DNA of 34,144 nt. It comes from Choristocarpus tenellus KU-1152. Lineage: Eukaryota; Phaeophyceae. A program made the position numbers and the translations under genes. Below the pieces are notes generated by a model. That model was not told the origin of the DNA. It searched no databases and saw nothing but the letters and a program-made list of their open reading frames with translations. Positions 12,701 through 24,700 of this stretch are shown piece after piece (positions within the stretch are counted from its first letter, which is position 1; each line of letters begins with the position of its first letter). The stretch spans positions 1 through 34,144 of the forward strand of contig CAXNAD020000055.1 in assembly GCA_964200185.2 (NCBI GenBank). Direction: 5' to 3'.

Positions 12701-15700
12701 CCTTGCCCATGAGTTGACAGCAATCTCCATGGCACTAGCCGCAACCTTCAAGGATTGACGACCACATCCCACAGCCTGATATAGCTCCGCACGACAGAGC
12801 AGCGCCTACAAACGTGTGAACAAATAGTATATCATTGACAAGTTGATCAATAATGTTTCAAGCATTGTAATCACATCCAATATTTGATATTTTTATAGTT
12901 GAAAAAAGAATCAATCAATCAGACTTAGGATAAATGTGTCTAACATTGAAAAACAAACGAGGAAGACAACTCAACTATCAAAAAAAAAAAACAGCACCCA
13001 ACTTTGAAGACTTGAAACACTCTCATTCATTCCAAAGACCACACATTGAGGAAGCACAGGAATGGCAACACAGGCACAATTATTAAGCGCGAAACACCAA
13101 GGCTTACCTCGAGGAGGGCCGCCTGTTGTGCTCTCGCTGCATCACGAAATACGGCCACATTTGGCCTACTCGATGTATCCTCTAGAGGCCAACCTATCAT
13201 TGCACATCTCATGTCCTCTAATCCTCGTGCTAGCTTGTCAAAGGAACCTTTGGCATTATCCCTAACTTCACTTGTCGTATTCAGACCTACGTCAGTACTC
13301 TTGCAGGCGGTATATGGGAAGACCAACAGAGCTTTGTGAAGTACTCGGGAGGAATCCATCGAAGCAGCTTCACTCCCAGGTCCATGGATTGATAGCACTG
13401 GTGAAGACGTATGTCTGGCCTTATGTTGCGTTGTAGACGCCAATAGCCGCAAGCCCAGTCTCATTGTCTCTACAGCCTCACATATTCCAGTGGTAACATC
13501 TAAGTAGGACCAGAACACCTCACGAAGGCGAGTCACAAAGGATCCCGCAGCAGCTTGCCACACTCTCTCCTTCTGAACAGCCTGACCAACGGCATGTGTA
13601 GATTCGCTTGTACCAACCGGTTCCACATTGAACGAGGTATAATTGAACTCTTTGTCTGGTGTCTTCTCCACGATCAGCCCTACTAGGGTTGCAAGCTCCT
13701 GAGTAAGGCCTACAATACGATCTGGAGAACCAATTCCAGTTCCAAAAGAGTGCAGCTCTTGGAAAAGTGATAAGAACGAGGGTCGGTTTATTGGGCGCTC
13801 AATTGCTTCACGCTCCAGCTTGATGGACGTGCCTTTTAGTTCATGAGCAGTTCCTAGCAAAGCATCCACCTCATGGTAGTAGAAGAGAGATGCAAAAACA
13901 TGGAAGAAGGCAATGTTCAGAGACACGATTAATACTCCTGGGAAGAATGAATGGCTTCGGCGCACGTATCGTGGTTGTCCTGCGTGCCTTTACATTTATG
14001 CCTATCACATCATAGTTGAGAGAAGAAAAAGAAATAATGTACCGATTAAGACAATAGACAACATCCTCCTTATAATATACAGTTTGTCACCCCTATAGCG
14101 ACACCTCAACAATAGTATCAAGTACCTAAACTATCATGTTCCACAACACTTGAGTTCCATCACGCAGTGAGTCCACTCCTAGCAAGAAATTCAAGATCAT
14201 GGTTGACCTCTCTGGAAAACGACACATTCAAGAGTCGAGTTGACCTGCGAGTACTGTTGCAAAGCTGCGAACCGACGAAAGGGAACGGAAAGAACTGCGA
14301 CACTGCAAATAATTGCAACCCGCAAAACCCCAATGTGGTGACGTGTTTGCTTCCACTACTACTTACTTGGCCAGTTACAATTCAAGTTCTACCCCCATCT
14401 ACTTCAAGGAGTAACAAAGCTCACCTCAGGACTGGTATCTCCTCTTCCTTCAAGTCTCAGCGCCCACCTACGTGCGGTTAAGTCTAACTTTGCATCCCGA
14501 AGCCGCCTTTCCACCAGGTTCTTCCTCAGAGCTGGCCTCAATCCCGGATCAACAGGTGACATTGGCACAAGCAGATTCATCCTTAAGCAGCCCAACAGTG
14601 CCAGCCCCATCCCTAAAGGAGCACCCACATCCCTTTGCATTCCCTTTGAAAACAACATTGACGCCTTGTGGAGAACAAGAACTGATGGAACAAGAAGTGT
14701 ATTGACATTTTCCTTCAAGTAAGCATTATCACAGATCTCTGAGCCACTCCGAACAGCTTGCTCAAGTTCTCTTGATGTACAGGACATATATTCCCCATTG
14801 CTTAGATCATTCAGATGCTGAAGAGCGTTCAAAAACGCCAATTTCCTCTTAGGCCCTTCCAGCTGCTGAACATCATCCTTGATCTCATGGGCACTAGAAA
14901 TTAAGTCAACATCTTGGACTTCTCTGCCTGCACGTTTTGCAATGTGGGAAGTGCTCAGTATCTTTTCTAGTCCACCCCAAGCCAACGTGAGCAACCCATG
15001 AAGAACACCCCCCTGTTGGTATGACCAGCGTCTCAGCATTCTCATCCCCACCTGAAACTGCTTTCTTCGAGCTTCAGCATTCATCAAAGTCATCAAGCCC
15101 CCCCTTTCTCCAGTAAGACGAAAAAGCTTTGGATCACCTCCAAATGAATGGAAGGAACAAAGACCAAGGATGAAAGATGTTCGAACACACGAGAGCAGAT
15201 GACTAGGACCTTCCACATTGCGATCCGCTCCACACACCACGGCGCCTTCAACATTTATGGGTATGATCGGAGGAGGGGCAAGTTCCGCCGAGAGGAATTC
15301 CAAGGAACTGTACAAATTGATCCAAAGGCGTTTACCCCAACCATCAATCATGACTGGCAACAGTTTTCTCAAGAGTTGCACAAGCAGTAACCTCCAAAGT
15401 TTAGTGCCCTTTGAACAAGCTGCACCATCCTGGTGGTACTTTCTGTCAACAAGGTCAACTCCACACTCAAAATTTTCAGAACCATCACCAGACCAATCCT
15501 CCCTTTTCCATGCATCCCAGGCCCAGAGGAGTGTTTGGTATGGCCGCGCAGTGGAAGGGGGTAAAGAGAGTATTGACAGCATTGCTGATCGAAGCTTCTC
15601 AACACGTTCCATGACAACCCCCACTTGACATGCCGTTCTATCCACATTCCCGCATTCTGTTTCCCTCTCTCCCTCCACCTTCAATGACGAACCTACTAAA

Positions 15701-18700
15701 GAGTCTTGACGTGATAGTGTACCCTCCAATACTGTCAACGCAGCAAGAACGTGGCACTCTTCAGTTGCTAGCCAATGTTCTGCGATAGGAGAAAGTTGAA
15801 GCTTTCCCCACCGGTGCATCACATTAGGGACCCTTGCAAAACCCTCAACAACACGTTCACTGCACCCGCCAACATCCTTACCCTCAACCAATACCAGCAA
15901 TGATGCTCCAGCAATGGCCTTAGCAGCCTCTGTCTCAAAATAATCGAACTTGTCACTGCCATCATTGATGTTGTCGTCAACCCCAGTAATGGGATTCTCA
16001 TCTCCCTCGACTGTACCTAGTCGTACAGAGCGGTATTTATCCTGAAAAAGTGACCTTGCAGAGCCCAGTGATTCTTCCACAGCCCTAGGTACCGTATCAA
16101 GAATTGATGTGTTTCCAGCATCGGATGTACCTACATCAATATTACCATCCCTTCTAGTTCCTCTCTCACTGGTAGCTGCATATTGTACTGTACACAGTGC
16201 GCAGAGTACATCCTTCCGTTCTTCTACACCCACAAAAAGTGAAGGGTGTACTTTCCTCAACATGGACCCCAGCATACACTTAGGGAAACCCTCACTAACA
16301 TCAGTTCTCCCCATTGTAGGAAAACTAGAAATACCAAAAGACTCCGATATCTGTTGAACTTTCCTAATAGCTACCCAGCCTTCACAAAGCCACGGTACAG
16401 CGGCACGTACCCCAAACTCCCAATGCATACTATGACCTTGAGGCACACGACCTGTCTGTTTTGCTATTGCAGATCTAACACGAGCACAGATGGCATGAAG
16501 TGTCTTGAGAGGCTCAACAGACACAGCCCCAAGGGCTCCAGTCAAAAAATTCTCCAGAGATTCTAAAGCATCTTCATATAAACCCCATCCAACGAAAAAC
16601 AAATCCCAAGGAAAAACTGCGACCGACGTAACCTCCTTACCCATCACGGTCAGAGAACCAGCACCCCCCTGTAAAATTTGGAGCAAATCATCCCTCGCTT
16701 TCATTAACACATCGATAGCCAAAACAAATGTCTTGTTATTGACATGTCGGTCAACATTCATACACACAATATCCTCAGCCATCTCCTCAGAAACAAAGCA
16801 CCCAACCAGTTTGTCCGTACTAGCAAGAAGGGGTAAAAGGTAACGTACAAGATGCTGCCTGGCCACCGACGTCTCTGGAGACAAATATCTCCCTGATTTT
16901 TCAAGATCTACATTACCATGCACAGCAAAGTACGACAGACCAACCCAACCCAAGCCCTCCTCATTTGAAGTACATCCATTTCTCACTCTCGCCTGCGCTC
17001 GTTTTTTGGTTATCTCCTCCCAAGCAATCAGTGGAAGACGGCGCCCTACGGTGATAGTGTGGTAGTCTAACAAGAAGCAGGCCATCGCCCAGGTATATGG
17101 GTGCCGACACGTCAACATGTTCTTAACACGCAAAGTTAGACCAACATTGGTTCTTGGGTCCTGATCAAAAGACTTAGAAAATGCATCAACCACCAGCTTC
17201 TCCACAGATGAACCCATCAGAGAAGGAGACGTGTCAAACAGATTCTCGAGCAGACGTTGTGCAATCCCAAGTGATGTAGAATTCTTCACAGCCTTTGCCA
17301 TCACTTCCTGTATGGATCCTGAGCATGCATCCATGCCAGACATCACTGGCACAAATTCGTCTTCTCTACCTGTTCTTGTCCGTACAAGACGCCTCACTAC
17401 CTCCGCTGCCGCAAAAGGAACAAGACTCTCCAAAATATTATCAGCATCGTAAACATATCCTGACAGGCAAGTACTCGACTTCACCTCCCATGGTTGCAGG
17501 AAGAACTGGGCATCATCATGCTTCCTCTGCAATGGGCAAAGCGAATTCGAGTCCGACTTCATGGACTGAATCCCCACCTCCCCTAGGACCATCGAAAACA
17601 AAGGCATTGTGGCATTACTAGCACCACTGCCTTCATTTTTTGCCATTATTGCAAGCAACACCAGCCCCAGCACTCGCGAATCCCTTCTAGCTTGAACCAC
17701 TGTGGAATTCTGTAGCATCTCCTTCCAGCTAGGCTCGACCAGATTCATTAGAAGGCCATTTTCAATCCATGCACAAAATCTAGGTCCCTCATTTTCCCGT
17801 TTGTAACTAACCCAACGATTTATTACATCTAGAGAGGAAACAACCTCATCACCCCGGGTCAATGGATATGACAATAAGAGAGTCTTGGTTAATGATTCTC
17901 CGCCAAGAACTTCAAAACCATTCCGTGAACACCAGATGTCTACTAGTTCACACCATCGCATTAAGGCTCGTGGCAAAACAGAGTTTACCCCATTGCCGTC
18001 TCCATGCCCTTGATAACCATACTGCAGCGCCATTCCCGAATGTGCTAATAAGACCACCACAGCAACCTCAACACCACAAACCCCCTTTGAAAATAAAATA
18101 CCAAGTAGATCAGCCACATTATCTGACCTAGGTTGTGAACTCAGTCTAAACCCAGATGTTTCAGTATCCATACTGTCGGGGTCATCTGGCGAGACCTTCC
18201 CACAAGTCTGAGGTGGAAGACTGACAGCATTGGTGCCGAGAAGGGAAATCTCCACGCAACGGTTCCTCATTGCCCTTGAGACCTCACCACAAGCCGGATT
18301 GGATGTAAGGAACAGTCGAAAGTTTGGGTGAGGTTTAATGATCCGTGCACCGCCTTTCCTGAACTCTGGTACCAAACTGTTATCACAAATTTTCCCACCA
18401 CAATCAGGATGTTTTGTTGGGTGAACCAACTCAGTAGCGGTAGACGATCCACCACATTCTGTGAGAACTAGCTCACCACCCAACTCCAGGAGGGGGTTCA
18501 AACGATCCAGTACACTGTATAATTTGGAGCAGAAACGTGCAATGTATATGAGAGTAATAACATACTCCTAAAAACAATTTTAACACAAGTTGCTCATATT
18601 GAACAGTATCGATAATTCTTAAGAATTACTATAAAGCGGCCCTCACCTGGATGAACAGAGATTAGCACCATCAAGTAACAGCCACTCCCCCCTTTCCAAC

Positions 18701-21700
18701 GCATTTACCAGTACTCCATCACACCACTGAAATGACGGTGACGACCTGCCCACTCCATGTCCCACATCAAAAGCAGATGAGCGGACAGCTGATGCCAACA
18801 ACCTCACATTGTGAACGCACCATTCCAGATTTAAAAGCTTGTTCTTGCGTGTACCATCTGCTTCACTGCTGGTGCCACGGTGTAAGTCTTTAAGGAATAC
18901 TGTCGCTGATTCAAGGGCACCTAAGAGCACCTCCACGGTCACAATTCCCTGGATCAGGGAACAACAGCACAGAAGTGGAATCACTAAAAGAAACCTGATT
19001 CATGCAAGTGAGAAATTCCTTCTAGCAGTCTGAGTGTTCCCGAAACAAATACGGGTTGAAAGTAATGATTGGGCAATCATACACAAGAAAATGTACACTA
19101 GATGTGGCTTAACATGTGCGGGTGCACATAAAGCAAACACATGCTGAGAAATGGATATTCTTGACATGTAATTTACACACCTTTACATCAAACCCGGACG
19201 TAGCTGAACATCCAATGCCTGCATCATGAGAGAGTGGAGAAATGTAGGATCTCCTGACAGCCTCCCACGCATCCCATGCACATCTCGTGAGTTGGGATGT
19301 TCTCACCTGCAACACCCAAAAAAACACAAGAGCAGATCATAGTGGGTCACAACATCTCATCACAATCATTACTATATCCCAATGACTTCAATATCACCAG
19401 AGAATGGATGTCAGAACATACAACTCAAAATAGAGGTTGCAATCCCATCTCAGTTAAACTGTGTTACTGTAACCTGTCTTATGCGCACATTGCTACTAAC
19501 AGAGAGTAAGGAAAAGTTTTCTTGACGATTTATCATCTTGCCACAAAATACGGTTTAAAGTTAGTTGAATATTAGGAGGGCTTACCTTTCTCTCTGCTTC
19601 AACAGCATTAGCAGGGACGCTCTCAGGAGACATCAAAAATAGACACACTTGCTCTGTTACTCCCTGGAGTTTTTGTCGCAACTCAGCATGCCTTGATCTG
19701 GAATCTACCTGTTGTATGATTATAAAAATTGACGCCACTTCAGAGTGTATGATGTTGGGATTCACAGAATCATCAGAAAGTCAAACAAAATTTTGGTCTT
19801 CCAGTATGACCATCAACATTCTATAGCAAACATGCTAGTCCAACAAGAATTCAAGCAAATGTAAGCATGACATCAAAGATCATGTCCATCATGACGACAA
19901 CTTTTCAGCTGCGTGACACGAACGTGTAAAAATGACATGCTCGCCCTCCTCAACAACAGTTTCACCCACACCTTTGCAGGAGTAAAGTTTACAAGTTTTG
20001 AAAAGGGATCGATTGAATTTTCCCTGGGTTTGACAACCACCAGGCCACGGGAAAAAGACCACGGCGGATAACACACCTGGGTGTCTGAGGCATAACACAA
20101 GAATCTCTACTTCGCCACCCATAACAACACATGTTAGAAAAAAATGAGGGGTTAAGGAGGTAACTGCAATTGCCTAATAGGGTAGGTAACACTTAAGTTT
20201 TTTGTGCAGCACAATATTATAAGCAACGAACTTTTCGAATTTCCAACGATCACAAGAGAAAGAACCAAAGGTTTTACAGGATGAGCAACTCTCGACATAA
20301 AAAGAGCACCTTAATCCTTTGTAAGGATTCTCACATAATGTTCATAAAAAAAAATTATCCAGAAGGAAAAACCCGGTCTTCTTTTGCACACTCTTATTCA
20401 CAGCAGAAATTAGTCTCCTTGTTCTTAACTCAACGGGATTTAGTCCTGTAAAATAATTACACCAATTACTGATAATGCATATTCTATGGCTGGGCTGTTT
20501 AGGAATATATCTATTACAGAAGTCAGAACCAGTCCTATTAATCCCATAAACAAGAATGAACCCAATCCTGTTAAATCCTTACCAGTGGAATAGCCGTATA
20601 GACTCATACCGCCAAACATAGCAGAGCATACAAAGAAAGTTCTAGCTATTGACGCTCCTGTATAAATTATACCCTAGTGCTGCCATTCTCAAAATTCACC
20701 CCCAAGTACATGCACCAGCCCAATGAGAAGTATTTGAAATTTTTCAAATCATTACGAACGAAATAGTAGCCACATGCCCATCTTGGGTGAAGTGTTAGTC
20801 TCTAGAGACTTGGAAATGACTAGAAGGAACACAAAAATTACACTTAAAATCATCCTGACCTCTACTGAGGTGTTGAGTTGATCATGTGCCAGATTCAACA
20901 TGATGGGTGAACTTAGCACTTTCATCTAAAACAAGAGGGAATGGTGATGAGCCTACATCGACCGTGGCGCAAGTTCCTTCAAATTATCAATTCATGCAAC
21001 ACAATGGATTTACATCTGCAAGTCACAAATATCTTACCTGCTCATAGCATCCAAGCAGCTCCGAAATGTCAGTGGCAGGTGACAGGGCGACCTCTCGCAA
21101 CACAGCCCCAACTCCTGTTGCCAATGATCGGACCAGTGATGTCTTCCCTGTACCACGGTGACCAACAATAAGACTTGGCCACCCCATATTAACACACCTG
21201 AAAGATAGGGTGAGGATGAGACTTTAACTTGCAACGAATCACCAAGTCCACACCTCATCTCTAAAGATCCATGTTTCTATTCTCAAGTTATATCATCTTG
21301 CTCAGCACAGCTCGGAAGACAATTAGCAATAGTTCGCACCAATAGTTCAAAAGCACACTGAACAAGACAACCCCATCGAATAGTTCAACAATAAACACCA
21401 ACATATTACCACTCAAAGTCACAGAAGAGCAAATCCCAGGTACAGTGTGTAACAAGGTCGACTTCCGCAAATGGCATGCGCTTTTTCCATTCACATCCTC
21501 GTAAGCTCTACTCTTATAGGCAAACAAACAAGAGATTTGGATGCTTTGATTGCACCAGCATTGATTGGTACCTCAGGCAGTCTGTCCAAATCAATAGGCA
21601 TTAGCCTCACTAGAACTTGATTAACCCACACAAGAGACCAGGTCAATGAACTGTGCCCATTCACCTTTTAAGGCACAGTCCAGGCATCACTGGCCATGTC

Positions 21701-24700
21701 GTAGGTCATCACCGACCCTGCTACCTTGGAAGATCTCCACCTGTCCTTGCTTAGTATCATCCTTACAAAGGAACCTCTCGTCGGCAGCACAAACACCCTA
21801 AAGTTTTATGCTTGCCAAAAAATAACACAGCAACAACACCAGCAACAACTTGACTGACCCCAGAGAGCAGAGTAGTCATTACAACCATTCAAGTTTCACA
21901 CCCTACTTGTATCAGGTATAATATTACGCCACAGTCAAATTTCTTACATATAACTGATCAAAGTCAAGACCAATGTAAGAAATTCAATGTGGCGTTATAG
22001 TACACACACTTCAACCACAGCTCAATATGTGAAAGGCACCACTAGCATACCCTTGACATTCTCAGCTGACAGCAGAAGCCCATCGTACTCACTACAATCA
22101 TTGTAACGAAAATGTGACCAACACACCACATACATCCCCAAAAGTAAACAAATTGGCATATTATATCAGTGCGTTCATTGTATCGTGTGATACTCAAAAA
22201 GACTAGAGACATGATAAGTTGCCAAAGAAAATATTTTTTTACCAACCTTGCAAGCGCCAGTAGCGGCCTCCTCAGGCCAACAGGAATGCGCATATTCCGA
22301 TCCAGTCCTCCACATTTCCCGTCCAACTCGTATCCAACAATTGGCATATTATAACCAGCAAATCCATGGCCCATAATCCAAGTTCCACGAGGCACCAGAA
22401 CCTCCCCAATCTGGATGTAGGTTGGGGTTACCCTTAGCTCTGGATTTGAGCACACCATTTCGGAGCAACTGCTGCCGGTCGCCTCTAGTGCAGAGGGCTC
22501 AAAACCGCAACCCTTATTAGAGGGTGTATTAGGAAATACTTCAAAAAATCTTGCTTGGACAGCTTCTCTATCTGACAGAGTCCGCATTCGCTGTACGTAA
22601 AGTGTGTCCAATGACCTCCTAGGTTCCCATCCTACTCCACCATTGGAGCCATTCGATCCTTCTACATTAACTCCTCTATCGTTTACACTTGAACGCATCG
22701 ATAATGTCAACGGAGAATTAGTACAATCAGGAACTCCCTGCTCACGAAGAATGAGAAGGCACCAGCGAAACACATCGCGCAGGTTGAACTCCCATGCCCC
22801 CCCTTTCTGTCCATACAAGCATTTTTCTGATGTATCTTCCTGAACCAGGCTATAAAATAATCAACGATGAGCATAACAAAAAACGAGGTGGAACTGTGTG
22901 AAGATGATAATATAAGTTATTGTATGAAACCCCGTGTTCAGCATAACACGTCTCCCTATGTAAAGGAGCATAGAACAAAATATGCTAGCATAATTCACAT
23001 ACTCAGGGCCATCAATGAAAGAGTAAAAGCAGTGTGTTACTCAGCTTGAATTGCATCCTTAAGACAAGTTTAATAAAAATGCAAGAAAACAATAGGAAGG
23101 AACCATGTCAAATCAACTCAACAACGGCATGTTACCATAAAAATGGAAGTTGATCAACCAGGCTCTGTTTCACCTGTTGAAACGAATCATTTTGGCCAAT
23201 AGTGAATTCTGCTTCTCATTCTGGGATGCTTCCTTGATTGCTTCACTTGTAGAACATTTTCCGGACGGAACATGCACTGCAGCCAGTTGGGGAAACTTGG
23301 CTTCAGCAATGTGTAGCAAATCCTCCGGGGTTAGAGCATCCACAAATACCTTATCACAAAAGGCAACAAAATATTGATCAAATGAATGAAAATTAATAAA
23401 CATCGAACTAAACACAATGTTAAGGACCTGTTCTCCATATTGATCGCATCTCTTCCTCCCAACAATAAAGTGAGTCAACGAATTTGGGTTCAAAATCCAT
23501 ATATGCTGTACAAGTGGGGTACCAGAATAAAATTTGCCACAACCCCATTTGTATTGTTCTTACCTTTGTGAATCGACTTAGAAATGACTTTGGAAGACCT
23601 TTCCTCCCCCCACCCTGACCCAAGGGGTTCTGTGCAGCGAATACTTTGAATGTTGGTGGGCAACGGAACGACTGTCCCAACTCCGGAATGTAGACTTCCT
23701 CACGATGATCCAGGCAAGAGTTTAATCCCTCCAGCACATTCTGGGCCATGAGACAATATTCAACGCAGACAGGGTAAACATTCAAAAAAACTATGTCCTG
23801 ATCGGTATACAACGAAAGAATATATCCTTTAGGCACGAATGTGATCTAAACAAAACAAAATATTACCGTCCGGACGAAACAGAGAATAGAGACAATCCGT
23901 AAGGATAATGAAATCGACTAACTCAAATAATTGTGTATTACCTGACTAGCGAGGTTTAGCTCATCAAGCAGCACCCAGCTTCCTTTCTTCAGGGCTTTCA
24001 GAAACATACCATCACACCAAGCAAACCGTGCCCCTCCACTTTCCCCACCACCACTCTCATCTCCACGCCCTCTCCCCTTCATGCCCTCAAAGAATTCCTC
24101 TTTGTCTGGTACTGGCAGATCAGAACCGAAAAGGTCTGAAACATCCGTTTGTTCCGATAGGTTGATACGAACAAGCTGTGAAGAATCCAAACGAGGAAAG
24201 ACCGACAACAATGACAAAAGTTATACCATGGAAAGACCAATGCTACAGGATTGCATGCCATGACACGTAAGAAATTACAAATCACACAAAAAAAACAATA
24301 CATGAACATATTTTCTCCTTAAACACAGCACCCTTATGGTAGTCACCTTCCTGAATCAAGAAGTCAACAGTGCCTACTTCAGTTATCACCGTTCACCTCA
24401 TGGCCAGAGGTCCTTGCTAACGCCTCAATCAAGCTTGTCTTTCCCACCCCAGGACTGCCCTCCAACAAAACAGCCTTCCTGAGCTGCAATGCTCGGAGAA
24501 CTCTCACTGCATTCAATCCTGTCGTTGCTGCTCCAAGAGAGAACCCAATGTCCTGGGTCCCGACATCTGGAAGAGGACGACCACCACATGGGGTCCAAAA
24601 GTCTCCTGAACCAAACAATGCTTGGGGGGCAACATGGTCTTCAACTGACAGTGGCTGTGATGCGGTGTGATAGCGAACACCAAATCGTAGAGACTTGCAC

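Noticed and set aside
15148-15628. Plus-strand open frames of 80 to 136 codons
   Set aside because: Antisense to the long linker exon w22, no motifs; expected as shadows opposite a long open frame.
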